The notes beneath the pieces are model-generated. The model was not told where the DNA came from, did no database searches, and was given only the letters and a program-made list of their open reading frames with translations. Shown here in pieces: positions 37,342-49,687 of a stretch of 64,000 bases of DNA. Position 1 is the stretch's first letter; each line of letters starts with the position of its first letter. Source of the stretch: Haemophilus parainfluenzae (GTDB lineage: Bacteria > Pseudomonadota > Gammaproteobacteria > Enterobacterales > Pasteurellaceae); NCBI RefSeq assembly GCF_003252795.1, contig NZ_QEPQ01000003.1, positions 310,001 to 374,000 of the forward strand, read 5' to 3'. The translations under genes and the position numbers were made by a program.

Positions 37342-38994
37342 TTAAACCCATAAAAGAATTGCTAACAATTGCGGTGAAATGATCCGTAAGAACATGGTGA
37401 GCGGATAGACTGTCGCATAGGAGAGTGCTGCGGCACCGCTTCCTTCTTTCAGTTCATTGGCGAAAGCAAGCGCAGGAGGATCCGTCATCGAACCAGCTAA
37501 CAGGCCACAAAGAGAAAGATAATTTAATTTTACATATAAACGTGCAATGATACCTACAATCATTAATGGTACAAGAGTGATGAAAATACCGTAGCCCATC
37601 CATTCAAGACCGGAACCATTGGTGAGTGTGTCCACAAAGCTACCGCCAGATTTTAAACCGACTACAGCAAGGAAGAGCACAATACCAATTTCGCGCAATG
37701 CCAAGTTCGCACTCGGCGGCATAAACCAGTAGAGTTTTCCGATAGACCCAATCCGAGCCAAGATCAATGCGACGACTAACGGTCCTCCTGCTAGCCCTAA
37801 TTTTAATGCCACAGGGAAACCTGGAATATAGAAAGGAATGGAGCCGAGTAATACCCCTAAGCCAATCCCAATAAACACTGGTAACATTTGAACTTGAAGT
37901 AGTTTTTGTTTCGCGTTACCAATAACTGAAATGGCTTGGTTTAGAATGTCGGTTTTACCAACCATGTGCAATACGTCACCAAATTGAAGGGTAGTATGGG
38001 CAGTTGGCACCAATTCCACACCTGCACGGTTTAAACGCGAAATGACTACACCATATTTTTGATGAATACCAAGATGACGAATTTGTTTTCCGAGTACTTT
38101 TTCATTGGTGACGACCACTCGCTCAGAACGAATTTCGCCACTCAAGCTTGCTACCGGGATATCAACTTCTTCCCCAATGATAAGGTGCATTTTTTTCAAG
38201 CCTTCAGGATTGCCGACCAAATGTAAAATATCCCCAAGTTGAACATCGGTATCTGCTTTCGGCACAATAACAAGCTCACCTCGTTTCAAGCGAGAGCAGA
38301 CGACATCTTCATCATCAAAACCTGGAATTTCAATCAAATGGATACCATTGAGATTAGTATTGGTGACTTTCAGAGACATGCTTTTGAGTGCTTCTTTGTC
38401 ATGACCACTTTCTTTTTCAAAATTTGCTGCTTCTTCATCCACTTTAATTTTAAAGAAAAGACGAATAAGCCACATAGAAAGTAAAATACCACAAATTCCA
38501 AAAGGATAAGCCATTGCATAGGCCATCCCCATGTTAGACGTCGTTTGCGACATACCTAATTCAGAAAGAATTTGCTGACCCGCACCGAGAGATGGGGTAT
38601 TGGTTACCGCACCGGAGTAAATACCAAGCGCGACATCAAGAGGAATATCCGCAAGCTTATAAATGAGAATTGTCACCACTGCACCCAGTGCAACGATTAA
38701 AATGCCTAACCCATTTAAGGTTAAGCCTGATTGTCGTAAGGAAGCAAAAAAGCCAGGCCCCACTTGAATACCAATCGTATAAACAAACAGAATTAAGCCG
38801 AACTCTTGCACGAAATGTAATGTATGGCTATCTAATTTAATGCCATATTGGGTGGTAAAATGGGCAACTAAAATCCCACCAAATAGCACGCCCCCAATAC
38901 CCAGACCTACACCTTTAATTTTAAAATGCCCGATCCATAGGCCAATCACGGCAACGAGGGCAAGCAAACTAATGGTAATCGCAGTTTCACTCAT
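37342..38994 (-). CDS. AspT/YidE-type transporter
   Basis: Inner membrane protein of the aspartate:alanine exchanger (AAE) family, 550 residues. Two blocks of about five to six membrane helices flank a central cytoplasmic region with two TrkA-C (RCK-C) domains (about residues 205-280 and 290-370). [16 protein letters not shown] in the first block and [16 protein letters not shown] in the second are the repeated family signatures. E. coli YidE and YbjL are related; the substrate is unknown. Start ATG at 38994. It is alone on the minus strand. Confidence 0.88.
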   Translation of the reverse strand: MSETAITISLLALVAVIGLWIGHFKIKGVGLGIGGVLFGGILVAHFTTQYGIKLDSHTLHFVQEFGLILFVYTIGIQVGPGFFASLRQSGLTLNGLGILIVALGAVVTILIYKLADIPLDVALGIYSGAVTNTPSLGAGQQILSELGMSQTTSNMGMAYAMAYPFGICGILLSMWLIRLFFKIKVDEEAANFEKESGHDKEALKSMSLKVTNTNLNGIHLIEIPGFDDEDVVCSRLKRGELVIVPKADTDVQLGDILHLVGNPEGLKKMHLIIGEEVDIPVASLSGEIRSERVVVTNEKVLGKQIRHLGIHQKYGVVISRLNRAGVELVPTAHTTLQFGDVLHMVGKTDILNQAISVIGNAKQKLLQVQMLPVFIGIGLGVLLGSIPFYIPGFPVALKLGLAGGPLVVALILARIGSIGKLYWFMPPSANLALREIGIVLFLAVVGLKSGGSFVDTLTNGSGLEWMGYGIFITLVPLMIVGIIARLYVKLNYLSLCGLLAGSMTDPPALAFANELKEGSGAAALSYATVYPLTMFLRIISPQLLAILLWV

Positions 38995-39159
38995 ACCGAC
39001 CTCTAATTTATTAAAAATTTAACTATTTTGGATTATATCAACTTGATTTCTTACCTGCTTGTGACAAAGTCAAAAAATGTTATCTCCATCACATTTTTTC
39101 TTGCTTAAAAATAAACACCGCCTAAAATGACCGCACTTTTTTGATTTTATAGGTTGATT

Positions 39160-40950
39160 ATGGATTACGCTCAAGAAGCCATTAATTCGCTTTTATGGAT
39201 AGCAAAAACATTAGCGATGACGGCTGTGGTGTTTAGCTTTGGTATTTTCTTATTAGTCCGTTTTACCCATTGGGGGAAACAATTTTGGCAATTCGCGGGT
39301 GGGTATCTTTCACCACGCCGAAGTATTAAACCTTTGTTATTTTTCTTGTTAATTGTGGCGATGACATTAGTTAGCGTGCGTATTAGCTTGGTGCATTCCG
39401 AGTGGTATAACAATATGTACACATCCTTGCAGGAATTTAATGAACCTGTATTTTGGGATCAAATGGTACTGTTTTGTGTGATTGCGACAAGCTCAGTCAT
39501 TGCCGCATTGCTTAGCTACTATTTAGAACAACGTTTTTCTATTGATTGGATTGAATGGTTGAATGGTCAGCTAGTGGATAAATGGATGAATAATCGCGCG
39601 TACTATAAAACGCAGTATGTTTCCGCTAACTTAGATAACCCGGATCAACGTATTCAACAAGATGTGCAATCCTATGTGCGAACTACGCTCTCTTTAAGTA
39701 CTGGAGTGATTGATGCCGTCACCTCCATGATTTCTTATACGATCTTATTGTGGGGATTAGCGGGACCAATGATGGTATTTGGTACTGAAATTCCACGCAT
39801 GATAGTGTTCTTGGTATTTGCTTATGTGATTATCACTACCGCGATTGCATTCCGTTTAGGGCGTCCGTTAATTATGTTGAATTTTGTCAACGAACGCTTA
39901 AACGCTAACTATCGTTATTCTTTAATTCGCATCAAAGAATATGCGGAAAGTGTGGCATTTTATGCGGGTGAGAAAGTTGAGAGTAGCCAACTTTATAAAC
40001 AATTTGGCGCAGTGATCAATAACATGTGGGATATTGTTTATCGAACCTTAAAATTCTCTGGTTTTAACCTAGTAGTAAGCCAAGCTTCCGTGGTGTTCCC
40101 TTTACTCATTCAAGTGGGGCGTTATTTTGAGAAGCAAATTAAACTCGGCGATCTGATGCAAACGCTACAAGTATTTGGTAAATTGCATTCAAATCTTTCG
40201 TTCTTCCGTAATTCTTACGATGGTTTTGCCGGATATAAAGCCACATTAGATCGTTTAACAGGCTTTAGTTATGCGATTGATATGGCAAATCGTCAATCTA
40301 CTTCTCATTTACACGAACATGAAACTGACGTGATCTTTAAGAATTTAAGCATCAGTAATCCATTTGGAAAAACCTTAATTGAGAATTTAAATTTGACGTT
40401 GCTACAAGGTTCAACTCTATTAATTCAAGGTAATTCAGGCGTGGGTAAAACTACGTTGTTGAGAACAGTGGCAGGGCTTTGGGCTTATTCTGAAGGGGAT
40501 GTGTATTGTCCTACCCATCAGCTTTTCTTATCGCAAAAACCTTATTTACCACAAGGCAGCTTATTGACTGCGCTGGCTTATCCGAATGAAGAAAAGGCCT
40601 TTAATCGTGATGAGATGATTGAGGTATTAAAACAAGTGTCTTTAGGGCATTTAGAAGATCGTTTAGAACAAGAGCAAGATTGGACACGTATCCTTTCTCT
40701 TGGTGAACAACAACGTTTAGCTTTTGCTCGTTTGTTATTACATAAACCAAGCGTCGCTTTCTTGGATGAGGCCACTGCGAGTATGGATGAAGGCTTAGAA
40801 GATTCTATGTATCGTCTGTTAAAAGAACGCCTACCTCATACAACGGTTATTAGCGTGGGACATCGTTCAACCTTGCAGGCTTTTCATCAGCAACAATTGA
40901 TGATTTTAGGTAACGGTAAGTGGCGATTCACAGACCGAAATCAGGCATAA
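39160..40950 (+). CDS. SbmA/BacA-like ABC transporter (YddA type)
   Basis: Membrane and ATPase parts are in one 596-residue chain. The N-terminal half has about six membrane helices and SbmA/BacA-type wording (SEWYNNMYTSLQEFNEPVFW, NPDQRIQQDV). The C-terminal half is an ABC domain with Walker A GNSGVGKTTLL, the signature LSLGEQQRLAFARLLLHKP, and Walker B VAFLDEATASMDE. This matches E. coli YddA and the H. influenzae homologue before mreB. Substrates for this group (long-chain fatty acid, peptide or vitamin) are not settled. The start is taken at the ATG 39160, six bases after AGG; a TTG codon lies two codons upstream. Confidence 0.9.
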   Translation: MDYAQEAINSLLWIAKTLAMTAVVFSFGIFLLVRFTHWGKQFWQFAGGYLSPRRSIKPLLFFLLIVAMTLVSVRISLVHSEWYNNMYTSLQEFNEPVFWDQMVLFCVIATSSVIAALLSYYLEQRFSIDWIEWLNGQLVDKWMNNRAYYKTQYVSANLDNPDQRIQQDVQSYVRTTLSLSTGVIDAVTSMISYTILLWGLAGPMMVFGTEIPRMIVFLVFAYVIITTAIAFRLGRPLIMLNFVNERLNANYRYSLIRIKEYAESVAFYAGEKVESSQLYKQFGAVINNMWDIVYRTLKFSGFNLVVSQASVVFPLLIQVGRYFEKQIKLGDLMQTLQVFGKLHSNLSFFRNSYDGFAGYKATLDRLTGFSYAIDMANRQSTSHLHEHETDVIFKNLSISNPFGKTLIENLNLTLLQGSTLLIQGNSGVGKTTLLRTVAGLWAYSEGDVYCPTHQLFLSQKPYLPQGSLLTALAYPNEEKAFNRDEMIEVLKQVSLGHLEDRLEQEQDWTRILSLGEQQRLAFARLLLHKPSVAFLDEATASMDEGLEDSMYRLLKERLPHTTVISVGHRSTLQAFHQQQLMILGNGKWRFTDRNQA

Positions 40951-41088
40951 AACGCCACTAAAATTGACCGCACTTACCTTGTTAGAAAAAATAGCGAGGT
41001 AAGTGTAGAGGATCAAGGCAAAAAATCCTGTTATCAAGCTCGATTTTTTGGTACATTTAGCACAATTTTTTTCTATGCTCAGAAATGA

Positions 41089-42177
<1,089 letters not shown>

Positions 42178-42184
42178 TCTCTAA

Positions 42185-42243
42185 AAGTGCGGTCAGAAAA
42201 ATCGGCGTTTTTAATTCGTCTGATTTTTTGACCGCACTTTTCC
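42185..42243. terminator. Inverted uptake-signal pair between mreB and mreC
   Basis: Uptake signals at 42185-42193 and 42231-42239 are opposed across a 37-base interval, followed by a short T run. It may act as a partial terminator inside the mre operon. Confidence 0.5.
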
Positions 42244-42263
42244 TTTTAACCCTAGGACAGTGA

Positions 42264-43328
42264 ATGAAACCCATTTTTGGTAAAGCACCACCATTAGGTA
42301 TCCGGCTCGCATTAGCGGTGATTGCTTCGATGACACTCATTTTAGTTGATGGACAAACCTCATCAATGACAAAGGCGCGTAGTGTGATGGAAACTGCCGT
42401 TGGAGGATTGTATTACCTTGCGAATGGGCCAAGAGCAGTTCTAGATGGTGTATCAAGCAACTTGGTGGATACCAATAAACTACTTATTGAAAATAAAGTA
42501 TTGCGTGAGCAATTGCGTGAGAAAAATGCTGATCTTTTATTATTGGATCAACTCAAAGTAGAAAACCAACGTCTTCGTTTACTGCTTAATTCGCCTTTAC
42601 GCACCGATGAATACAAAAAAATTGCCGAAGTACTTACTGCTGAAACTGATGTTTATCGTCAGCAAGTGGTGATCAATCAAGGTGAACGTGATGGTGCGTA
42701 TGTTGGTCAGCCTGTGATTGATGAAAAAGGGATGATTGGACAGATTATATCTGTCGGCGAGAACACCAGCCGAGTCTTGCTTTTAACGGATGTAACCCAT
42801 TCTATCCCAGTGCAAGTTTTACGTAATGATGTACGCGTGATCGCGAGTGGTACAGGACACTCTGATGAACTTACTTTAGATAATGTGCCTCGTTCCGTGG
42901 ATATTGAAAAAGGCGATTTATTGGTGACTTCCGGTTTAGGCGGTCGCTTTGTAGAAGGCTATCCGGTGGCAGTCGTACAAAGTGTGTCTCGCGATGGTTC
43001 TAATTATTTTGCAACAGTGAAAGCGAAACCTTTAGCTGAATTAGATCGTTTACGTTATTTACTTTTACTCTGGCCGAGCAATCTTGATATGTCGAAAGTG
43101 AAATCCATGTCACCAGAAGAAGTGCGTCGTTTAGTACAGCAACGTTTAGAAAGCCAAGCCCATGAAGCGACACATTCTGTGAGTAAAACCAAGATTACGG
43201 ATGACCAAGCGGATAGCACTCAACCACATACAGGAAAAGAAATCGTGGATCCTGAAATTCCAACCACAATGCCTCAACAAGAGGAACCGGTTTCTCCAGA
43301 TCAACAAGAACATAGGGATGAAGACTAA
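42264..43328 (+). CDS. mreC: Rod shape-determining protein MreC
   Basis: Bitopic inner membrane protein that activates PBP2 from the periplasm. The 354-residue protein has one N-terminal helix (LGIRLALAVIASMTLILV). A coiled coil at about residues 65-110 (NKLLIENKVLREQLREKN) follows, then the two-barrel MreC domain with GQPVIDEKGMIGQI and VTSGLGGRFVEGYPVA. The last 60 residues are polar and probably disordered, longer than in many homologues. The stop overlaps the mreD start (TAATG). Confidence 0.96.
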   Translation: MKPIFGKAPPLGIRLALAVIASMTLILVDGQTSSMTKARSVMETAVGGLYYLANGPRAVLDGVSSNLVDTNKLLIENKVLREQLREKNADLLLLDQLKVENQRLRLLLNSPLRTDEYKKIAEVLTAETDVYRQQVVINQGERDGAYVGQPVIDEKGMIGQIISVGENTSRVLLLTDVTHSIPVQVLRNDVRVIASGTGHSDELTLDNVPRSVDIEKGDLLVTSGLGGRFVEGYPVAVVQSVSRDGSNYFATVKAKPLAELDRLRYLLLLWPSNLDMSKVKSMSPEEVRRLVQQRLESQAHEATHSVSKTKITDDQADSTQPHTGKEIVDPEIPTTMPQQEEPVSPDQQEHRDED

Positions 43329-43816
43329 TGCAAGGGCGTTTTATTTTTCAATGGGCGACCATTTTATGCTTCTTTGTTGTAGCATTAGTGATGGAGTTAG
43401 CACCATGGCCAGCAGGCTTTCAAGCCTTTAAACCTTCTTGGTTGATTTTAGTCTTGCTTTACTGGACCCTTGCTTTACCTGATAGAGTAAGCATTGGTTG
43501 GGCGTTTTTACTCGGGGTTTTATGGGATATTGTGTTAGGCTCTATTCTAGGCGTGCATGCATTAGTGCTTTCTGTCGCCTTCTATTTTGTTTCCAAATAT
43601 TACTTAATGTTGCGCAATCTTTCCCTTTGGTTTCAAAGTTTATTGGTCCTTCTTTTCGTTTTTGCCATTCGAGTGGCTATTTTCTTGGTTGAATTCTCTT
43701 TACATGGGGCATTTTTTAACTGGCAGGAAATCTTTGGCGCCATCGCATCAGGCGTGTTATGGCCGTGGGTATTCTTATTGATGCGCACTGCACGCCGACG
43801 AGTCGGATTGCATTAA
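43328..43816 (+). CDS. mreD: Rod shape-determining protein MreD
   Basis: Polytopic partner of MreC, 162 residues, with five hydrophobic helices. It has the typical PSWLILVLLYWTLALPDRVS and GVLWDIVLGSILGVHAL, and it ends in a short basic tail. Start ATG at 43328 overlaps the mreC stop by one base. A bidirectional terminator closes the mre operon and also serves rhlB on the other strand. Confidence 0.95.
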   Translation: MQGRFIFQWATILCFFVVALVMELAPWPAGFQAFKPSWLILVLLYWTLALPDRVSIGWAFLLGVLWDIVLGSILGVHALVLSVAFYFVSKYYLMLRNLSLWFQSLLVLLFVFAIRVAIFLVEFSLHGAFFNWQEIFGAIASGVLWPWVFLLMRTARRRVGLH

Positions 43817-43820
43817 TCAT

Positions 43821-43858
43821 AAAAAAAGCTGATGAAGGTATTCATCAGCTTTTCTTTT
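43821..43858. terminator. Bidirectional terminator between mreD and rhlB
   Basis: AAAAGCTGATGAA pairs with TTCATCAGCTTTT (13 bp, 4-base loop), with A tract and T tract on the two sides. Confidence 0.88.
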
Positions 43859-45120
43859 TAGTTTTTACGACGATAGTTTGTTTTTCTTGTCGTAGTAGTA
43901 TTTCTCGTTTGAGGCGTAGGATTGCGTTTTAAACGATAAGGTTTTGGAATATCAGTAATCAATGAATTCGGGTCATATTGACTGACGGGAATAGAATGAC
44001 CAATGTATTCTTCAATTGCCGGTAAATTCATCGCGTATTCTTCACAAGCAAAGCTGATAGATACACCACTTTCACCTGCCCGACCAGTACGGCCAATACG
44101 GTGAACGTAATCTTCTCGATCATCAGGTAAATCAAAGTTAAAGACGTGTGTCACATCTGAAATATGTAGCCCACGCGCGGCAACATCGGTTGCGACGAGA
44201 ATATCGAGTTCACCATCGGTAAATTGTTTGAGCAATGAAAGACGTTTTTTCTGTGCTACATCACCTGTGAGCAATCCCACACGATGACCATCGGCTGCTA
44301 AATAGCCCCAAATTTCTTCACATTTATGTTTAGTGTTCGCAAAAACAATGCAACGCTCCGGCCATTCTTCTTCCATTAACGTGAGCAAGAGAGGAATTTT
44401 GTCTTCATTTGAGGGATAGAATAGTTCCTCTTTAATTCGATGCCCCGTTTTTTGTTCTGGTTCAATTTCAATGTATTCTGGGGAATTCATATCTTCAAAG
44501 GCAAGTTCTCGTACTTTGTAAGAGAGCGTTGCAGAAAAGAGCATGGTGAGTCGTTCTTGCGGAGAAGGACATTTACGTAATAAATAACGAATATCACGAA
44601 TGAAACCTAAATCAAACATACGATCCGCTTCGTCCAATACTACGACTTGGATATCATCTAAACGGATAATCCCTTGTTTCACGTAGTCAATTACACGACC
44701 AGTGGTACCAATTAAAATATCCACACCAGCTTCAATCGCTTTGAGCTGTTTATCATAGCCATCCCCACCATAAGCAAGTGCGGTTCGTAATCCACTTGTT
44801 TTTGCTAATAATTCTGCATCATTATTAATTTGTACAGCCAGTTCACGGGTTGGAGCAAGAATTAATGCTCGGGGGGGATTAGTGGCAAAATCAGGTTGAT
44901 GTGTTAATAAGTGATGAAATGTTGCCGTTAAAAATGCCATTGTTTTACCAGTGCCGGTTTGCGCTTGGCCAGCAACATCTTTTCCTTGTAAGGTAATAGG
45001 TAACGATAACGCTTGAATAGGGGTGCAATATTCAAATCCCTTGTCTTGTAGGGCTTTTTGTACGATAGGATGTAATGGAAGATCAGCAAACCGCTGCTGA
45101 CTTAAATAATTTTCTTGCAT
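43858..45120 (-). CDS. rhlB: ATP-dependent RNA helicase RhlB
   Basis: DEAD-box helicase of the RNA degradosome type. From the ATG at 45120 it has 420 residues. The Q motif region [21 protein letters not shown] (I), PTRELA (Ia), DEAD in [15 protein letters not shown] (II), SAT (III), and [10 protein letters not shown] (VI) are all present. The C-terminus after about residue 385 is basic and threonine-rich, as expected for RNA contact. An in-frame start at 45165 adds 15 residues not found in relatives. The ribosome site is weak at both. RhlB is preferred over RhlE/SrmB because of the [20 protein letters not shown] stretch. Confidence 0.93.
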   Translation of the reverse strand: MQENYLSQQRFADLPLHPIVQKALQDKGFEYCTPIQALSLPITLQGKDVAGQAQTGTGKTMAFLTATFHHLLTHQPDFATNPPRALILAPTRELAVQINNDAELLAKTSGLRTALAYGGDGYDKQLKAIEAGVDILIGTTGRVIDYVKQGIIRLDDIQVVVLDEADRMFDLGFIRDIRYLLRKCPSPQERLTMLFSATLSYKVRELAFEDMNSPEYIEIEPEQKTGHRIKEELFYPSNEDKIPLLLTLMEEEWPERCIVFANTKHKCEEIWGYLAADGHRVGLLTGDVAQKKRLSLLKQFTDGELDILVATDVAARGLHISDVTHVFNFDLPDDREDYVHRIGRTGRAGESGVSISFACEEYAMNLPAIEEYIGHSIPVSQYDPNSLITDIPKPYRLKRNPTPQTRNTTTTRKTNYRRKN

Positions 45121-45210
45121 AATAAATAACAGGTTCTCAGAAATAAATGGGGCTAAGGATACCACGAAGTCGGAAAAATATCCTTAAAAATGACACGCTT
45201 ATTAATAGGA

Positions 45211-45487
45211 TTAAGCTTGTGATTGAGAAGATTGGGTTCGTTCCCATTTTCTTTCAATATAGCTACAAGTTGGGTGCAAAGTGAGCTTTTTAGTCTGGAT
45301 AAAATGAATTAATGCTTGATAGAGTTTGTCTGCCATACCTTGTCCACGAAGAGAATCATCAACAAACGTGTGATTAGCATTAATGGTATCGGGTGTTTCA
45401 TAAAATAGGTGAGTTTCGCGATTTTCTTGCCTTGCTCATCAAGTAAGAAAAACTCACCCTGTTTACCATTATCGTGATGCTGAAGAC

Positions 45488-45491
<4 letters not shown>
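45211..45491 (-). pseudogene. GNAT acetyltransferase (YjdJ-like), frameshifted
   Basis: A small acetyltransferase gene split by a one-base loss. The first part reads from [20 protein letters not shown] to KLTYF. Near 45402-45405, where a run of four T on the minus strand replaces an expected five, the frame shifts. Beyond it the other frame reads ETPDTINANHTFVDDSLRGQ, GMADKLYQALIHF and PTCSYIERKWE, the acetyl-CoA site and C-terminus of the YjdJ/GNAT family. With one base restored it would be 93 residues. The ATG at 45491 overlaps the yacG stop (ATGA). The lesion is a short homopolymer change, so sequencing error or phase variation cannot be excluded. Confidence 0.75.
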
Positions 45492-46343
<852 letters not shown>

Positions 46344-46395
46344 TTACATCCACTCCTTAAACATAATATTTTTCAATGTTGCCAATATATTACAT

Positions 46396-47073
46396 TTATA
46401 GGGTTATTGCACTGGTGATGATTAACGATAAGCAAAGAAAGGGCGCGAAAGGTAAAACGGGCTGACGAAAAATCCAATAACCTATGATGCCTAATAGACA
46501 AGCAATGAATAAGAAAAGTGGTAAGTGTGCGATGGTGAGATAAGCGCCGATTCCTAAAGCGAGCCAATAATCGCCACGGCCTAACGCTTCCTTCTTATAA
46601 AACCATTTAGACAAATGATAGATGATATAAAAAACACCGAAAAAACTAACCGCACTTTCTAAACTTTGAGAAAGCGCCAGAGTCGAAAGCTCTTGATATG
46701 CGCCGAATAAACCCAGGAAAAATAAAAACAGGCAAGGTGTAGGTGAAATCAGTTGATAATGCCAGTCTAGCCAACTGATAACAAAGATGAGACTAAGCGT
46801 AATCGCGAGCCATAAAGTAAATAATTCATTTTGTAGAAAGTAATAGAGTACCGCAAAACAGAGTCCAAACCCTAAAAAATAAAGAAAAATGTGACCGCAC
46901 TTTTGAGATTGAATGGCTGCTTTTTCGCTGTGAAACAGGGGCTTATTTTCAGGATAAAGTTCGATATAGTTCTGATAAATCTCTTGTTGGAGGTTGGGAA
47001 TAAAACGATCAATATAAAGCCAAGCAAAGATGCCCGCTAAACCACCCAATAAGAAAAAAGCTAATGTCATCAT
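46396..47073 (-). CDS. pilD: Type IV prepilin peptidase PilD, short form
   Basis: Membrane aspartyl protease that cleaves the PilA leader. The 225-residue protein has about seven to eight hydrophobic helices. Catalytic aspartates are expected in VISWLDWHYQLISP and in the G-x-GD motif ALGRGDYWLALGIGAYL. The usual N-terminal cytoplasmic domain with two CxxC pairs (methyltransferase/zinc part) is missing: only a degenerate loop (residues 25-60) is present. N-methylation of the pilin is therefore uncertain. The gene overlaps pilC by four bases. Two uptake signals lie inside. Confidence 0.9.
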   Translation of the reverse strand: MMTLAFFLLGGLAGIFAWLYIDRFIPNLQQEIYQNYIELYPENKPLFHSEKAAIQSQKCGHIFLYFLGFGLCFAVLYYFLQNELFTLWLAITLSLIFVISWLDWHYQLISPTPCLFLFFLGLFGAYQELSTLALSQSLESAVSFFGVFYIIYHLSKWFYKKEALGRGDYWLALGIGAYLTIAHLPLFLFIACLLGIIGYWIFRQPVLPFAPFLCLSLIITSAITL

Positions 47074-48293
47074 TGGATTACCGATCCCATATTAAAAATT
47101 GGCAGATACATGCCCATCATTATGATACCTATTAAACTACCAATGATGAGCATCATTAAAGGCTCTAAAAGTTGGGAAAGTAAATCAATTTGATGATTGA
47201 GTTCTTCTTGATAGTTATCAGCAATATGACGCAACATCAACGCAAGTTTTCCACTTTTCTCTCCAATCTGTAGCATTTGTTGTGCTTCCATTGGAAAAAG
47301 ATGACTACTGACACTTTCTGAAAATGGATAACCTTGAGAAACCCACTGTAAAATTGACCGCACTTCTTGTTGTAGCAGAATATCGCCTTTTAAGGTACGT
47401 TGTGTTTGCCAGGTTTGTTGTTTGGGTAGGAAGCTATTTAAGGCTGGTGTTAATGCCACTCCTGATTGAAGCATTAATTGCAGGTTATGGCTAAAACTGA
47501 TTAAACGAGAAAGGCAAATGATATTGCCCAAAATTGGCATGCGACTAATCAGCGCATTCTTTTTTTGATTCACCCAAAGAGAATGTTTTAATGCCATCTT
47601 CAGCATAAAAAGAGCGAAAATACAGACAATCATCAAGGCGATAAAATGATGTTGTAGGAATTGAGACATGGCTAATAACACAGCAGTTAATGTAGGCAGT
47701 TCAGCGGAGTTTTCGCCATACATTTCAGCAAATTGTGGTACAACGAAGAGTAATAAAATCAACGTAAGTGAAAGCGAAATACCTAATACCATGGCGGGAT
47801 AAAGCATAATTTTTTGTAATTTTCGTTGAAGCGTTAATGATTGCGTTCGACGTTCTGCAATTTTAGTGCATACCTCCGCCAGTTTTCCTGTCATCTCTCC
47901 CACTTGAATAAGTTGAATTTCTTGAAAATTTAAATACTTTCCTTGAATTTCCAAGCTTTGTGAAAACGGAAGACCACTTTCAATTAACTCAATTAAGGTG
48001 CCAAGCCACTGATGCAATCCCAATTGTGTGCAGTTGTCTTGCAAAATATGTAATGCATTTTTTAATGGAATGGCAGAGCTGAGTAGTGTAGATAGCTGAT
48101 TTAATAAAGCACTGATCTCAGCATTTTTAGGTTTCTGATTAAGTTGCCAATCTTGTTGCAAGCGAATGTGGCTAAAACCTTTTGCAATTAACAGAAATTG
48201 TGCGGCTTGTTTAGATTGGGCAACCAGACTGCCTTTTTGCCATTGTTGTCGCTGATCATAGGCTTGAAAATAAAAGAGTTTTTGCTTTGCCAT
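47070..48293 (-). CDS. pilC: Type IV pilus inner membrane platform protein PilC
   Basis: Platform protein of the pilus/DNA-uptake machine, 407 residues. Two T2SF domains repeat the pattern LSTLLSSAIPLKNALHIL...QLIQVGEMTGKLAEV and LQSGVALTPALNSF...QQMLQIGEKSGKLALML. Three membrane segments lie at about residues 165-190, 215-235 and 375-400. ATG at 48293, eight bases after pilB. Similar to GspF/PilC; together with pilA, B and D it makes up the minimal assembly set. Confidence 0.93.
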   Translation of the reverse strand: MAKQKLFYFQAYDQRQQWQKGSLVAQSKQAAQFLLIAKGFSHIRLQQDWQLNQKPKNAEISALLNQLSTLLSSAIPLKNALHILQDNCTQLGLHQWLGTLIELIESGLPFSQSLEIQGKYLNFQEIQLIQVGEMTGKLAEVCTKIAERRTQSLTLQRKLQKIMLYPAMVLGISLSLTLILLLFVVPQFAEMYGENSAELPTLTAVLLAMSQFLQHHFIALMIVCIFALFMLKMALKHSLWVNQKKNALISRMPILGNIICLSRLISFSHNLQLMLQSGVALTPALNSFLPKQQTWQTQRTLKGDILLQQEVRSILQWVSQGYPFSESVSSHLFPMEAQQMLQIGEKSGKLALMLRHIADNYQEELNHQIDLLSQLLEPLMMLIIGSLIGIIMMGMYLPIFNMGSVIQ

Positions 48294-48301
48294 AGTGATA
48301 C

Positions 48302-49681
48302 CTATTTTTTACCTAATACGCGTTGAATTTCGGCGAGATCGGTGACGTGATCTTTTACTTTTTCTAAAGCGCTTTGATAAAGTGACTCAAAATCAGTTTG
48401 GTAACGGTTATTTTCGCATTGTAAAAATTGATATACCCCAATACGCCCTTGATACCCCTGATGGCAATCGCAAGAATCACTAAAATGTTGACCGCACTTT
48501 AAGCAACGTTTACGTACCAATCTCTGTGCGATAACCAATAAGAGACTATTTTCAATTTCGTGAGATTGAATGCCTAATTGTTGTAAGCGTGAAATGGCTG
48601 AGATCGCATCGTTGGTATGTAAGGTAGAAAGTACTAGATGACCTGTTTGAGCCGCTCTTAATGCCATCAATGCACTTTCTTCGTCTCGAATTTCACCAAG
48701 CATAATAATGTCGGGATCTTGTCGTAAAAATGTACGAAGTAATCGGCTAAAATCTAAACCGATTTGCGGATTCACTTGAGTTTGAATAATACCTTCTAAT
48801 TCAATTTCAACGGGATCTTCTGCCGTCATAATATGTTTATCTGGCGTATTGAGCCATTGAAGTGCGGTATAAAGCGAGATACTTTTTCCGCTTCCCGTTG
48901 GTCCTGTCACAAGAATTAAACCTTGTGGTTGGCTGAGTGCATGTTGAAATTGGATTTGTTGGTTTTGTGTCATGCCAAGTTCAGCAAAACTTAACTGAAC
49001 AGGTTTATTTTGTTGTAATCGTAATACCGCTTTTTCTCCCCAATGCGTGGGCAAGGTAGAAAGGCGGAAATCTAAAATATCTGAGAATGTCGTTTTGAAT
49101 TGAAAGCGGCCATCTTGTGGTAGCCGAGTTTCACTGATATCCAGTTTGGCTAAGAGTTTTAAACGAGAAATTACACGATTGGCGAGCGATTTACTGATTA
49201 CCGGCTGAGGTTGGAGTACACCATCAATACGTAAACGAATTAAGAGCCCATTTGACTGAGTTTCTAAATGAATATCGGAGGCATTTTTTTGCAGGGCTGT
49301 TTCAAAAATACTGTTTAATAATTGAATAACGGGTTCATCTTCATTAGATAAATTAGCCGTGCTTTCGTCTTCTGAATGATGATAAAACGTCGTTTGTTCT
49401 TCTATTTGATTGGCTTTAGGGGCAAGGGATTGTAAAAGTTGCTTGAGTTTAGTCGTTTCAAATAAAATCGGTTCAACCAATTTTCCACTTAAAAAAGCAA
49501 AGGTTTCACAAGCCGCAAGATTATTCAGCGAATCCACCGCAAGCCATAAATGGTGTTCGTCTTCTTTAAGAGGGAGCGCAAAGTAACGCAGCAGCAAAGC
49601 TTGTTGCTGTTGGTTTTGTTGCCAATATTGTGGCGAGATATGATAAATCTCGCCATTTTTTGCGATTGCTTGATAGGCCAT
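48302..49681 (-). CDS. pilB: Type IV pilus assembly ATPase PilB
   Basis: Hexameric ATPase that drives pilin extension. The 459-residue protein has an N-terminal region, then a GspE-type ATPase with Walker A GPTGSGKSISLYTAL, the Asp box TAEDPVEIELEGIIQTQVN, Walker B IIMLGEIRDEESA, and the His box AAQTGHLVLSTLHTND. A cysteine-rich zinc loop CLKCGQHFSDSCDC follows. ATG at 49681, seven bases after pilA. The N-terminal part is shorter than in Pseudomonas PilB, as is usual for Haemophilus. Confidence 0.94.
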   Translation of the reverse strand: MAYQAIAKNGEIYHISPQYWQQNQQQQALLLRYFALPLKEDEHHLWLAVDSLNNLAACETFAFLSGKLVEPILFETTKLKQLLQSLAPKANQIEEQTTFYHHSEDESTANLSNEDEPVIQLLNSIFETALQKNASDIHLETQSNGLLIRLRIDGVLQPQPVISKSLANRVISRLKLLAKLDISETRLPQDGRFQFKTTFSDILDFRLSTLPTHWGEKAVLRLQQNKPVQLSFAELGMTQNQQIQFQHALSQPQGLILVTGPTGSGKSISLYTALQWLNTPDKHIMTAEDPVEIELEGIIQTQVNPQIGLDFSRLLRTFLRQDPDIIMLGEIRDEESALMALRAAQTGHLVLSTLHTNDAISAISRLQQLGIQSHEIENSLLLVIAQRLVRKRCLKCGQHFSDSCDCHQGYQGRIGVYQFLQCENNRYQTDFESLYQSALEKVKDHVTDLAEIQRVLGKK

Positions 49682-49687
49682 GTTTCG

